Below, in pieces: positions 8,074 to 16,503 of a stretch of 64,000 nt of DNA. The stretch spans positions 1,116,001-1,180,000 of the forward strand of contig NZ_FNWJ01000001.1 of the NCBI RefSeq assembly GCF_900108055.1, in the 5' to 3' direction. The stretch's first letter is position 1; the number at the start of each line of letters is the position of its first letter. A program made the translations under genes and the position numbers. Below the pieces are notes generated by a model. It searched no databases, was not told the DNA's origin, and was given only the letters and a program-made list of their open reading frames with translations. Origin of the DNA: Thermoleophilum album (GTDB lineage Bacteria; Actinomycetota; Thermoleophilia; Solirubrobacterales; Thermoleophilaceae).

Positions 8074-9414
8074 TCACAACCGCAGTGGGGCCGCGCGGGC
8101 GGCAGCGAGCGCGCGCTCGGCGATCGCGAGCCCGGTGGCGCCAACGCAGACGACGAGGGCGGCGCGCAGCAGCGTCTGGATCGGCGCCTCGAGCGGCGCC
8201 ACCTGCGCGATCCAGGCCAGCAGCAGGACTACCGGAGCCGCTGCGACGAGTGGACCGAGGACGCGTCTTGTGCGTTCGGTGCTAGGACGCCTGCGAGTCT
8301 GCGGCCCGAGTTCTGCGGACGGCGCTCCTGGCCTTCTGATCGCGCGCACTCGCGCGAGCACATCGAGAAGATGCAGTAGCGAGCCGGCAACCGTCAGTCC
8401 GATCCAACCGGCCAGCGCAGATAGGGCGAACACCGCGTCTCTCGGCAGCGCAACCGCGCTTCCGCCGGGGTTTCCGCTCAGCGTCTGAATCAGGCCCCAC
8501 AGGAGGGCGAGTACGCAGAACAGCTGACCGTGCGCAACCAGCCAAGCTGGCAGCCGCAGCGGCGACCGCCGCTGGCTAAGACAACCCAGCACGTTCGCGA
8601 GCAAAGCGCTCGCAGCGACCAGACACACGAACCATCCCGCGGTGACCAGCGCCAGCGATCCCGAGAAATAGCCGGCGGCGAGCGCACCGAGGCCCGGGTA
8701 CCAGCCAAGGAGTGCGATCACTTCGAGCCGCGGCCAGCGCAGGCGCGTGTCGGTGAGCGAGGGGAAGAAAGTGTGGAGGGTGCCCACGATCGTCCCTCCG
8801 AACCAGCCACCGACGGCGAGCAAAGCGTGCGTTCCGACGGTGTCGCCGTCGCCTGCGAAGAGCCCCGTGGCGAGCAGCGTGCCAATCGTGCCGGCGCAAA
8901 CGAGTGCCGCGGCGGCGCCTTCGTACCAGGCGATGGCCAACGGTGCCCGTTGCAGCGAGCGGCGACGCATCCGCTCGAGTCGCGCGACGTAAACGGCGAG
9001 GCCCCCGCCCAGGAGGACGGCGCCCGCCACGATCACCGCGGCGGCCGAGGTGACGTAGCCCACAGCAACCGTCAAAGCGCCGGCATTCCAGGTGAAGAGG
9101 CCCAGCCGGAAGAGAACAGGCGGGCTCGCCTCGGCCGCTAGGAGTGCGCCGGCGAAGAACGGGGCGGCACCGAGGATCAGTTGCGAGATCCCGCCTACGA
9201 ACGCCAAGTGCAGGGCGAGCCATGAGGATCTCGGAAGACCAACCGCGGTACCCACCGTGGCCGTCACGCCCGCGGCTAGCAGGAAGGCGAGGCCGCTGAG
9301 GAAGTGCGCGAGCAGGTGATCGGTCGGCCGCGGGCCGCTCTCGCGGCCCGCGCGGCGCGGACAACGGCGCGAACGGGGTTGGGGGTGACTCGCGGTGGCC
9401 GCCGTGCCGATCAT
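8074..9414 (-). CDS. polytopic membrane protein with conserved histidines, NnrS/heme-copper-like
   Basis: About 446 residues with roughly twelve hydrophobic segments. Histidines sit inside or at the ends of helices: L-H-L-A-F-V-G-G, G-T-H-A-L-L-A-V-G-G-W, G-T-L-H-T-F-F-P-S-L, V-A-H-G-Q-L-F, and S-L-L-H-L-L-D-V-L-A. This layout recalls NnrS and heme-copper oxidase subunit I-like proteins that act in NO or copper stress (family resemblance, not proven). Pairing with a hemerythrin strengthens an NO/redox link. The ATG at 9414 is only seven bases from a TAATAAT -10-like box, so the mRNA is probably leaderless. The mature protein could alternatively start further in. Confidence 0.7.
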   Translation of the reverse strand: MIGTAATASHPQPRSRRCPRRAGRESGPRPTDHLLAHFLSGLAFLLAAGVTATVGTAVGLPRSSWLALHLAFVGGISQLILGAAPFFAGALLAAEASPPVLFRLGLFTWNAGALTVAVGYVTSAAAVIVAGAVLLGGGLAVYVARLERMRRRSLQRAPLAIAWYEGAAAALVCAGTIGTLLATGLFAGDGDTVGTHALLAVGGWFGGTIVGTLHTFFPSLTDTRLRWPRLEVIALLGWYPGLGALAAGYFSGSLALVTAGWFVCLVAASALLANVLGCLSQRRSPLRLPAWLVAHGQLFCVLALLWGLIQTLSGNPGGSAVALPRDAVFALSALAGWIGLTVAGSLLHLLDVLARVRAIRRPGAPSAELGPQTRRRPSTERTRRVLGPLVAAAPVVLLLAWIAQVAPLEAPIQTLLRAALVVCVGATGLAIAERALAAARAAPLRL

Positions 9415-9420
9415 CTGGGC

Positions 9421-9450
9421 ATTATTACACAATGATGTGAAAATATTGTT
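9421..9450 (-). promoter_or_regulatory. AT-rich promoter with ACAAT-N11-ATTGT operator
   Basis: In very GC-rich surroundings these 30 bases are strikingly AT-rich. On the minus strand TAATAAT (9427-9421) is a good -10 element whose transcript would begin at or just before the ATG at 9414. Directly upstream lies an inverted repeat ACAAT (9429-9433) and ATTGT (9445-9449) with 11 bases between, positioned to overlap the promoter like a repressor site. The regulator is unknown. Confidence 0.55.
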
Positions 9451-9526
9451 CCAGCTTTGGCCTTGCGAATAGGTCGCCGAGCGGTTAGCGTCGGCCCGGC
9501 CCCACTACCTACTCGGTGACTAGCCG

Positions 9527-11938
9527 GTGACCAGACGCCCCCGTCTTCCGCTGCTATTGCGGCTAACAAGGAAACCGCTCGCGGCCCGTTGGTCGACCGC
9601 CTTTGCGGCGACTGCGCTGATCGGCGGGGCCCTCGGGCTACCGGGCCTTGGCGGCTTGCCGGTTGCGCCGGCACGCGCCGTTGCTGCCACCGACTTCGGC
9701 GGTGAGCTGCGACCGCCGGCCAGCGTTCCCTTCGCTGCCCGTGGCGGCATCCGCTACGCGTACGTGGTCGGGGCGCGTCCCGGTGAGCGCTTGGTGCTCA
9801 CCGACACTCGCGGTCGGACGCTACGCGCAGGACAGGCCGATGACTTCGGCAGCCTGATCTTCCGCGAGCTACGCCCCGGTCGCTACCGGCTCTTACGCGC
9901 GTCGCGTGGCCGCGGCGAGTCGCGCGTCGTCGCGCGCCTGCGCGTGCTCGCGCCCGGCGCCAACCCGCCGACCTCCTTCTATCGCCGGACCCGACTACGC
10001 CCGGGGCTCAACTACGTACGGATGCGCGACGGCATCGAGCTCGCGATGACCCTCCGCCTGCCGCCCGGCAAGACCCTCGCCGACGGTCCCTTCCCGACCG
10101 TCATCGAGTACTCCGGCTACCAAGTTGCTGCACCACACGACTTGCTGAGCGCCCTCGCTGGCGCACTGGGGGGCGGACCGGCGCCGAACGACCCGCTCGC
10201 GCCGGCCACCTCGACCGCCGTCGGCTCGGTTATCGCGCCGCTGCTTGGCTTTGCGACAGTGAGCGTGCAGATGCGGGGGTCGGGTTGCTCGGGCGGCGAC
10301 TTCGACCTCTTCGACCTACCCACCACTTACGACGGCTACGACGCCGTCGAGACGGTCGCCGCACAACCATGGGTCAAGGGCGGGAAGGTCGGGATGGTCG
10401 GGATCTCGTTCTCGGGAATCAGTCAGCTGTTCGTGGCCGGCACACGCCCCCCGCACCTCGCCGCGATCACCCCGCTGTCGGTGACCGACGATCTCTACGA
10501 GGGCACCGGCTACCCCGGCGGCATCTTCAACTCCGGGTTCGCCCGCCGCTGGGTCGAAGAGCGTCAGCGCGATGCCCAGCCCGCTCCCTACGGTGGCCAG
10601 CCGTACGCCCGCGAGTTGGTGCGCCAAGGCGACCTGCACTGCGCGCGCAATCAGCTGCTGCGCCTGCAAACGCAGGATGCCCTCGCGCTGCAGGAGCGGA
10701 CGCCGTACCGCGACCCGCGCATCTTCGGGCAGCGCTCTCCTGGCTCTTGGCTAGCTCGGGCGCGGGTACCGATCTTCCTGGTGGGCCAGTTCCAGGACGA
10801 GCAGACCGGCGGCCACTTCCCCGAGGCGCTCGCCGCTCTCAACGGGCGGCGTCGCGTGTGGATCACGCTGCAAAACGGGGTGCATCCCGATTCTCTCTCG
10901 CCCAGTGTGATCACTCGCTGGGTCGAGTTCCTCAAGCTGTATGTCGCCGACGAGGTGCCGCGCATACCCGACCAGGTGCTCGCGCTCGGCGGCGTGCTCT
11001 ACCGGGTGCTCGCGGACTCGCCCGCCGCCCCGGTCGTGCAGTCGCGCTTCGTCGGCTACGACTCCGCAGCGCGGGCGCGGGAAGCATTCGAACGCGACCC
11101 TCACGTGCGGCTCCTGATGGAGAACGGCGGTGGTCCCTGGGGGCCTGGCTCGATCGGTGCACCCTGGGAGCTCGGCTTCTCCGCCTGGCCGCCGCGTGAG
11201 GCCAGCCCGCAGGCGTTCTACCTGCAAGCGCGTGGCAGGCTCGGTGCGCGGCCAGCCCGTACGGCGGCGGTCGCCTATCGCTCCGATCCCGCCGCGCGGC
11301 CCTCCCGCACGCTGCCCGGGGCGAGCGAGAGCGATGCCTGGCGGCCGCAGCCGCCCTACGACTGGCGGCCTGTGCCCCCACGCAACGGGCTCGGCTTCGT
11401 GACCGCGCCGCTCGCCCGCGACACGCTGGTGGCCGGACCGGGCAGCGTCGACCTCTGGCTGCGTTCGACGGCGCGCGACACCGACATCCAGGTGACGCTG
11501 ACGGAGGTGCGCCCCGACGGCAGCGAGACCTACGTGCAGAACGGCTGGTTGCGGGCCTCGCACAGGCGCTTGGACGGCCGGCGCTCGAGCGTTCTCGATC
11601 CGCACCCGACGCACCTCGCCCGCGACGCAGCACCACTTCCACGGGGGCGTTGGACACTCGTTCGCGTGCCGCTCTGGCCGGTCGCGCACCTCTTCCGCGC
11701 CGGCTCGCGAATTCGCCTGGTGATCAGCGCGCCGGGTGGCGACCAGCCGTCCTGGGAGTTTCAGACGATCGAGCGCGGGCAGACGATCAACACCATCGCG
11801 ATCGGTGGGCGCACGGCCTCGCGTCTGGTGCTCGCGGTCGTGCCGCGTTTTGCTGGTGCGCCGCTGCCGTTGCCGCCGGTCGGAGCCCTCCGCGGCCAGC
11901 CGTCACGGCCCTACCAGCCCGCCGGCAACGGCGGTTAG
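9527..11938 (+). CDS. secreted CocE/NonD-family (peptidase S15-like) hydrolase
   Basis: An 803-residue exported serine hydrolase. The N-terminus has basic residues, a hydrophobic stretch and an A-R-A cleavage site (about residue 50). A small beta-rich region (about 55-150) precedes the alpha/beta-hydrolase domain, which has the nucleophile elbow G-I-S-F-S-G (Ser296), Asp424 in F-Q-D-E-Q-T, and His453 in N-G-V-H-P-D as the likely triad. The C-terminal half is the jelly-roll X-Pro dipeptidyl-peptidase C domain (PF08530-like: P-G-S-V-D-L-W-L, then V-P-L-W-P-V-A-H-L-F-R-A-G-S-R-I-R-L). Family members cleave acyl or amide bonds (X-Pro peptides, cocaine, glutaryl-cephalosporins); the substrate here is unknown. 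The start is GTG. Its stop overlaps the convergent pspAB stop by four bases. Confidence 0.88.
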   Translation: MTRRPRLPLLLRLTRKPLAARWSTAFAATALIGGALGLPGLGGLPVAPARAVAATDFGGELRPPASVPFAARGGIRYAYVVGARPGERLVLTDTRGRTLRAGQADDFGSLIFRELRPGRYRLLRASRGRGESRVVARLRVLAPGANPPTSFYRRTRLRPGLNYVRMRDGIELAMTLRLPPGKTLADGPFPTVIEYSGYQVAAPHDLLSALAGALGGGPAPNDPLAPATSTAVGSVIAPLLGFATVSVQMRGSGCSGGDFDLFDLPTTYDGYDAVETVAAQPWVKGGKVGMVGISFSGISQLFVAGTRPPHLAAITPLSVTDDLYEGTGYPGGIFNSGFARRWVEERQRDAQPAPYGGQPYARELVRQGDLHCARNQLLRLQTQDALALQERTPYRDPRIFGQRSPGSWLARARVPIFLVGQFQDEQTGGHFPEALAALNGRRRVWITLQNGVHPDSLSPSVITRWVEFLKLYVADEVPRIPDQVLALGGVLYRVLADSPAAPVVQSRFVGYDSAARAREAFERDPHVRLLMENGGGPWGPGSIGAPWELGFSAWPPREASPQAFYLQARGRLGARPARTAAVAYRSDPAARPSRTLPGASESDAWRPQPPYDWRPVPPRNGLGFVTAPLARDTLVAGPGSVDLWLRSTARDTDIQVTLTEVRPDGSETYVQNGWLRASHRRLDGRRSSVLDPHPTHLARDAAPLPRGRWTLVRVPLWPVAHLFRAGSRIRLVISAPGGDQPSWEFQTIERGQTINTIAIGGRTASRLVLAVVPRFAGAPLPLPPVGALRGQPSRPYQPAGNGG

Positions 11939-12516
11939 AGGGGTATCTCCCAAAGCGGGAACCAGCGCGACAAGTCGGGCTCGAGCGGCAGTTCCTGCTC
12001 GAGCTGTGCCTTGAGGCGCAGCTCCCGCTCGGTGTCGCGAGCCCGCTCACCGTCGGTCGCCGGTACGAACGGGTAGAAGCGACCACGCTTGAAGTTGTAG
12101 ATGAGGTAGATCCGCCGCGCCTGCTCCTCGAACGCGAACAAGGCGCAGAGCAGGCGGTCGCCGTAGCCGGCGCCATCCAACTGCTCTGCGGTTTGCTCGA
12201 GCGCCACCACCAGGTCCTCGAAGTCCTCGTCCTGCAGCACCAGCCAGCGGTAGCCGAAGGAGTCGGCGCTGGAGTCGACGCGCGTGCCGAACTCCTGCCC
12301 GGTCGCCTTCAAAAGCTCCTCGGCCTCGGCAACGATCGATTCGAAATCGGCCGTCGGGAGGGGTTGGAAGACGAGCGCAGCCACACCGGCGGGTCGCGCC
12401 GCGGCTTCGCTCTCCAGGGCAAGTGCTGCGCCTACGACCGCCGACAGGCCCTTTCCACGCTTGACCGGGACCCGCAGTCGGCGCCCGCCGCCGAAGAGGA
12501 TGTCGCGGAGCCCCAC
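11935..12516 (-). CDS. pspAB: PspA-associated protein PspAB
   Basis: A 193-residue soluble protein matching actinobacterial PspAB: it begins M-G-L-R-D-I-L-F-G, has a middle G-Y-R-W-L-V-L-Q-D-E-D-F-E-D-L-V, L-L-C-A-L-F-A-F, the strand pair I-Y-L-I-Y-N-F-K-R-G-R-F-Y-P-F-V-P, and the end P-L-E-P-D-L-S-R-W-F-P-L-W. The function is not established; the gene is linked to pspA and htpX in actinobacteria and is taken as part of the membrane-stress response. It lies 23 bases downstream of htpX in the same direction, an operon. Its stop overlaps the CocE stop. Confidence 0.85.
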   Translation of the reverse strand: MGLRDILFGGGRRLRVPVKRGKGLSAVVGAALALESEAAARPAGVAALVFQPLPTADFESIVAEAEELLKATGQEFGTRVDSSADSFGYRWLVLQDEDFEDLVVALEQTAEQLDGAGYGDRLLCALFAFEEQARRIYLIYNFKRGRFYPFVPATDGERARDTERELRLKAQLEQELPLEPDLSRWFPLWEIPL

Positions 12517-12539
12517 CGCGCCGCTCTTCCGGCGTTAGC

Positions 12540-13439
12540 TCAGGCGACCGCCTGCAGCTGGGCCTCGAGTTGCTGGAGCCGCTCGATCCGCTTCTCGACC
12601 GGCGGATGCGTCGAGAACAGGTTGGCCACAGCGCTGCGTGCCGATGCCGGCACGATGAAGAAGGCGTTCATCCGCTCCGCCTCGCGCAGATCCTGAGTCG
12701 GTACGAGCTGCATCGCACCGGAGATCTTCACCAGCGCGGAGGCCAGCGCACTTGGGCGTCCGGTGATCAGCGCCGCGCCGCGGTCAGCAGCGAACTCGCG
12801 GTAGCGCGAGAGCGCCAGCATCAGGAAGAACGAGAGGACGTACACGAGGCCCGAGACGACCAGCAGGATCAAGCCGACTGGCGGGCCATCCTCGTCGTCC
12901 GCCGCGCCGCCGAAGAAGAACGCCATCTGCATGATCATCGACGCGACCGCGGCGAAGAAGCTGACCACGGTCATGATCAAGACATCGCGGTGCTTGATGT
13001 GAGCGAGCTCGTGCGCCAAGACACCCTCGAGCTCGTGAGGCTCGAGCGTTTCCATGATTCCGGTGGTCACGCACACCGTGGCCTTGCGCTGCGAGCGGCC
13101 CATTGCGAAGGCGTTCGGCAGCGGCGTATCGGCCACCGCGATGCGGGGCTTCGGCAGGTCCGCTTGGACGCAGAGCCGCTCGACCATCGCGTGTAGCGCG
13201 GGCGCCTCCTCCGGCTCGACGACGCGCGCCCCCATCGCCGCCAATGCCAGCTTGTCGGACAGGAAGATCTGAGCCGCCGCCAGGCCGGCGACGACCAGCG
13301 CGATCGTGAGGGCCCCGGCACCGGCCGCCATGAGCACCGCGACGAACGCGGTGTAGAGCAGGCCGAGCAGGAAAATCGTGAACACCATGCGGACCTGCAG
13401 ACCCAAGTCCGGCTTGAGTACGGCTCGCTGACGCGCCAT
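12540..13439 (-). CDS. htpX: M48 family zinc metalloprotease HtpX
   Basis: A 299-residue integral membrane protease that degrades damaged membrane proteins. Seen: two N-terminal membrane helices (about 18-60), the zinc motif H-E-L-A-H (His143, Glu144, His147) in G-V-L-A-H-E-L-A-H-I-K-H-R-D, two further helices (about 155-215), and the third ligand region S-R-Y-R-E-F-A-A-D-R-G-A-A. P-N-A-F-A-M-G-R lies before the zinc site as in other HtpX proteins, and S-T-H-P-P-V-E-K-R-I closes the domain. The length is normal. It forms an operon with pspAB, tying it to the Psp response. A 20-bp palindrome lies 81 bases upstream of the start. Confidence 0.93.
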   Translation of the reverse strand: MARQRAVLKPDLGLQVRMVFTIFLLGLLYTAFVAVLMAAGAGALTIALVVAGLAAAQIFLSDKLALAAMGARVVEPEEAPALHAMVERLCVQADLPKPRIAVADTPLPNAFAMGRSQRKATVCVTTGIMETLEPHELEGVLAHELAHIKHRDVLIMTVVSFFAAVASMIMQMAFFFGGAADDEDGPPVGLILLVVSGLVYVLSFFLMLALSRYREFAADRGAALITGRPSALASALVKISGAMQLVPTQDLREAERMNAFFIVPASARSAVANLFSTHPPVEKRIERLQQLEAQLQAVA

Positions 13440-13519
13440 CTCGAGGACGAAATATAGAGACCGGCGACGGCTGTTATCGCCAGTCGCGGGGGCCGCCTTG
13501 CTCGCAAGCGAGCTTGCAG

Positions 13520-13539
13520 GACTGGCCGATCGGCCAGTC
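13520..13539. promoter_or_regulatory. perfect 20-bp palindrome between htpX and the M23 gene
   Basis: GACTGGCCGATCGGCCAGTC is a perfect 20-base palindrome in the 271-bp divergent region between htpX (minus) and the M23 peptidase gene (plus). It has the same GACTGGCC half-site as the palindrome at 4601-4616, with four extra central bases. A TetR-type dimer site is the best guess. Just upstream lies a small CTCGCAAGCGAG hairpin, and the rest (13560-13700) holds GC-rich inverted repeats without a T-run or a gene. Confidence 0.55.
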
Positions 13540-13710
13540 GGGCGCTACGGTAGCGGCGACCTGCGCTGAGTCCCGGTTCGCCGGGAGCGGGGGACCCATT
13601 TGCGCCGCGTTCGCGGCGTAGGGGCGAGTCGCCGCGCGAGCGCGGCGTAGCGCCGGACGGCGCGAGCCCGACAGCTAACCCCGTAAGCGTGGCCAACGTG
13701 CTGATCGCTC

Positions 13711-14895
13711 GTGAAGAAGCCCTTCGTCATAGCTCTCGCGCTCGTCTTCGCGGTCGCGCTGGCGCTGCCGCTCGCGGTGCAGTCGAAGCCGCTTGCCAAG
13801 CGGCTCGCCGAGAAGCGGGCGCAGCTCTCGCGAATCGAGCGTCGCGAGGCGGTTTTGACCACCGACATCTCGTCGCTCAACGCGCGCATCGAGGGAATCA
13901 ACGGACGGCTGCGGGCGACGCGGGCGCAGCTGGTGTCGGTGCAGCGGCGACTCGACCGCGAACGCGCGCGGCTCGCGCGCATCCAAGGGCGTCTCGAGCG
14001 CGCGCGCTACCGGCTGGCGGAGCTGCGCTCGCGGCTCGCTGAGGGGCGGCGGGTGTTGTCAGCGCGGCTCGTCGAGATCTACAAGTCCGACCGCCCCGAC
14101 CCCTGGACGGTGGTGTTGGAGTCAGACGGTTTCGCGGAGCTTCTCGACCGTATGGAGTACCTGCAGCGGCTCGCCTCCTCGGACCTTCAGGTGGTGGACA
14201 GCGTGCGCAAGCTCAGCGACGAGGCACGGCGCCGCGCGCTGCAGCTCGCAGCCCTCGAGCGGGCGCAGCGACGGAGTGCCCTCGCCGTCCTGGAGCAGCG
14301 TGATCGGCTGGCGGCGACCCGCGACACGCTCGCCTCGACGCGCGCAGAGCTAGCTGCAGCGCGTGGTGAGCGGCGCGCGCTGTTGGCCCGCGTGCGGCGC
14401 AGCAAGGCTCACGTTGAGGAAGACTTGGCGGCGCTCGAGGCCGCTCAGCGCCGCGTCCGGCAGGCTCTGGTGGCGGCCGCGCCGCGCGCCTTTGCGCCAA
14501 GCTCGGCGGGGCCCGTCAAGCGTGGATCTGGCCGCCTGATCTGGCCCGTGAACGGCCCCATCACCGGGGTCTTCGGAGAGGCCCGGCCTGGACACATGCA
14601 CAGCGGCATCGACATCGCCGCTCCCTCCGGTACGCCCGTGCGGGCAGCCGATTCCGGCGTCGTGGTGCTCGCAAGTTGGGTCGGCGGCTACGGAAACTTC
14701 ATCTGCGTCCAGCACACCGGTTCGCTGTCGACCTGCTACGCCCACCTCTCGGGCTACGCGACCTCGCGCGGTGCCTCGGTCAGCCAAGGACAGGTGATTG
14801 GCTACGTCGGATCCACTGGCAACTCGAGCGGTCCGCACCTGCACTTTGAGGTGCGGGTAGGCGGCTCCCCGGTCAACCCGCTCGGCTACCTGTAG
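13711..14895 (+). CDS. M23-family peptidoglycan endopeptidase with coiled coil
   Basis: A 394-residue EnvC/NlpD-like protein. A signal peptide (K-K-P-F-V-I-A-L-A-L, cleavage near residue 25) is followed by a long coiled coil of R/L/E-rich heptads (about 30-250), a short linker, and an LytM/M23 domain (about 270-394). Zinc ligands are visible: H297-x3-D301 in H-S-G-I-D-I-A-A-P-S-G and H-L-H (His376, His378) near the end. All catalytic positions are present, so it is probably an active D,D-endopeptidase or an amidase activator at the division site. The GTG start follows a weak Shine-Dalgarno region. It converges on the subtilisin gene, eight bases apart. Confidence 0.92.
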   Translation: MKKPFVIALALVFAVALALPLAVQSKPLAKRLAEKRAQLSRIERREAVLTTDISSLNARIEGINGRLRATRAQLVSVQRRLDRERARLARIQGRLERARYRLAELRSRLAEGRRVLSARLVEIYKSDRPDPWTVVLESDGFAELLDRMEYLQRLASSDLQVVDSVRKLSDEARRRALQLAALERAQRRSALAVLEQRDRLAATRDTLASTRAELAAARGERRALLARVRRSKAHVEEDLAALEAAQRRVRQALVAAAPRAFAPSSAGPVKRGSGRLIWPVNGPITGVFGEARPGHMHSGIDIAAPSGTPVRAADSGVVVLASWVGGYGNFICVQHTGSLSTCYAHLSGYATSRGASVSQGQVIGYVGSTGNSSGPHLHFEVRVGGSPVNPLGYL

Positions 14896-14903
14896 CGCGG
14901 CTG

Positions 14904-16463
14904 CTAGCGCACCAGCGGGAACGAGCGGGAAGCGCAGTTGAGCACGCGGTCGCAGGCCACGACGAACAGCCGCAGGCCCTTGCTGGTGCTCGGCAGGCGC
15001 ACGCTCCTGACCGGTGGCCGGGATGTCGGGCGGGCCAGCAGCCGGCGCCTGCCGCGCTCTTCGACGACGATCGCGTAGCGCACGCCGCCTTCGCGCAGTT
15101 GGCCGCGCCGCACCGGATCGCGGCTCGGCAGCACCCGCACGCGCCAGGTGGTGGGGCTGATACGAGCGATTTGCGCGCGCGCCGGCGGCGGTGTGACATC
15201 GAACCGTCGGGCGAGCTCGACCGCTGCTTGCGCGTCGACCACGCCGTGTCCGGTCGCGGGGTTCCAACCCCGCTGCCCGTTGGCTTGCCGCGCCGTGCGC
15301 ATCAGGATCCGCGCCACCTGGTCGGCGTGCAGTCGCGGCTGCGCTGCAAATACCAGGGCCGCCACGGCGGAGACGATCGGTGCTGCGAAGCTCGTTCCCT
15401 GGCCGTATGCGTAGCGGCCGGCGCCGAACGGTCCGGGCGCGAAGATCAGCGGCCCGCACAGCTTCGGCGCGTCATGGTCGAACGAGGTGTCGGTCGCGCG
15501 GGGAATCGTTGAGAACACGCCTCGACGGCAGTCGCCCATGGCGCCCGGCGCCGCCAGGCTGACACTGTCGTTTCGGGTCGAGAAACGCGCCGCCGCACCG
15601 CTCGGCAGGGTCGCCGCCACCGAGAGTCCAGCACCCACCGCACCGCGCGGACCGCCGAGCGATACGGCTGGCTCTTGGGGGAGGTTGCCGCTTGAACCCG
15701 TGTTCCCGGCGGCCGCGACGACCAGCACATCAAGCGCTACCGCTCGCTCGAGCGCGTCGCGCAGCAAGAAGTCGAGCGTGTTGGCCTGGACGCTCAAGTT
15801 GATGACGCGCGCACCGCGGCGGATCGCTGCCAGCACTCCGTCCGCCAGGGCCAGCTGGGTAAAGCTCTCGCCGGTCGAGGCGCGCACGACGATCAGCGGT
15901 GTGTTGCCGCCGACGCCGAGGGTGCCGATCCCGTTGTTGGCGCGAGCGGCGATGAGCCCGGCGATGAACGTACCGTGCCCGTCGAAGTCGGCAACGCTGC
16001 GCTGACCGAGCAGGTCGACGCGGCTCCGGACGCTTCCGCGGAGATCCGGGTGAGACGTATCGACGCCGGTGTCGATCACCGCCACCGGAGGTCCGCCCGC
16101 CACCAGTCGCAGCGCTTGCGGCGCACGGACCGCCGCCAGCTGCCAGGCATATGGAAGACCGGTGGCTGGGTCGACGGACTCCGCGGGCTCGCTCGCGACG
16201 CGCGCCGGTGGCGCGGCGTGGCTTGCCAGCGCCAGCGGCAGCTGGTCGGCGAGCAGACGCTTGCGCTCCCGACCGTCCAGCGTCGCCCGCACGACCGCCA
16301 GCGTCGGATCGCCCAGGCGGACGCCGAGCGCCGCGCCCGCCGGCCGGGCCGGCGGCGCTGCGGCGGCAGCGCGGACCCCTGGCGGCGCGGCGAGCACGGC
16401 GAGGGGGAGCGCCGCAAGCATCGCGCAGCAGGCCGTGACGGCTTTGGCGGCGGTCGAATTCAT
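14904..16463 (-). CDS. secreted subtilisin-like serine protease (S8)
   Basis: A 519-residue exported protease. The signal peptide (A-V-T-A-C-C-A-M-L-A-A-L-P) is followed by a propeptide-like region (about 40-115). The S8 domain has Asp131 in V-I-D-T-G-V-D, His163 in D-G-H-G-T-F-I-A-G, and Ser358 in G-T-S-F-A-A-P, a complete triad. An oxyanion Asn lies in A-A-A-G-N-T-G. The C-terminal 90 residues form a beta-rich domain with two cysteines and no membrane anchor, which separates it from mycosins. The ATG at 16463 is preferred over an in-frame start at 16535 because the signal peptide begins there. The gene diverges from the Lgt-family gene, with 40 bases between starts. Confidence 0.9.
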   Translation of the reverse strand: MNSTAAKAVTACCAMLAALPLAVLAAPPGVRAAAAAPPARPAGAALGVRLGDPTLAVVRATLDGRERKRLLADQLPLALASHAAPPARVASEPAESVDPATGLPYAWQLAAVRAPQALRLVAGGPPVAVIDTGVDTSHPDLRGSVRSRVDLLGQRSVADFDGHGTFIAGLIAARANNGIGTLGVGGNTPLIVVRASTGESFTQLALADGVLAAIRRGARVINLSVQANTLDFLLRDALERAVALDVLVVAAAGNTGSSGNLPQEPAVSLGGPRGAVGAGLSVAATLPSGAAARFSTRNDSVSLAAPGAMGDCRRGVFSTIPRATDTSFDHDAPKLCGPLIFAPGPFGAGRYAYGQGTSFAAPIVSAVAALVFAAQPRLHADQVARILMRTARQANGQRGWNPATGHGVVDAQAAVELARRFDVTPPPARAQIARISPTTWRVRVLPSRDPVRRGQLREGGVRYAIVVEERGRRRLLARPTSRPPVRSVRLPSTSKGLRLFVVACDRVLNCASRSFPLVR

Positions 16464-16503
16464 CCCACCCGATCGTAGGAGGCGCTCCACTACGCTGTGC
16501 CGG

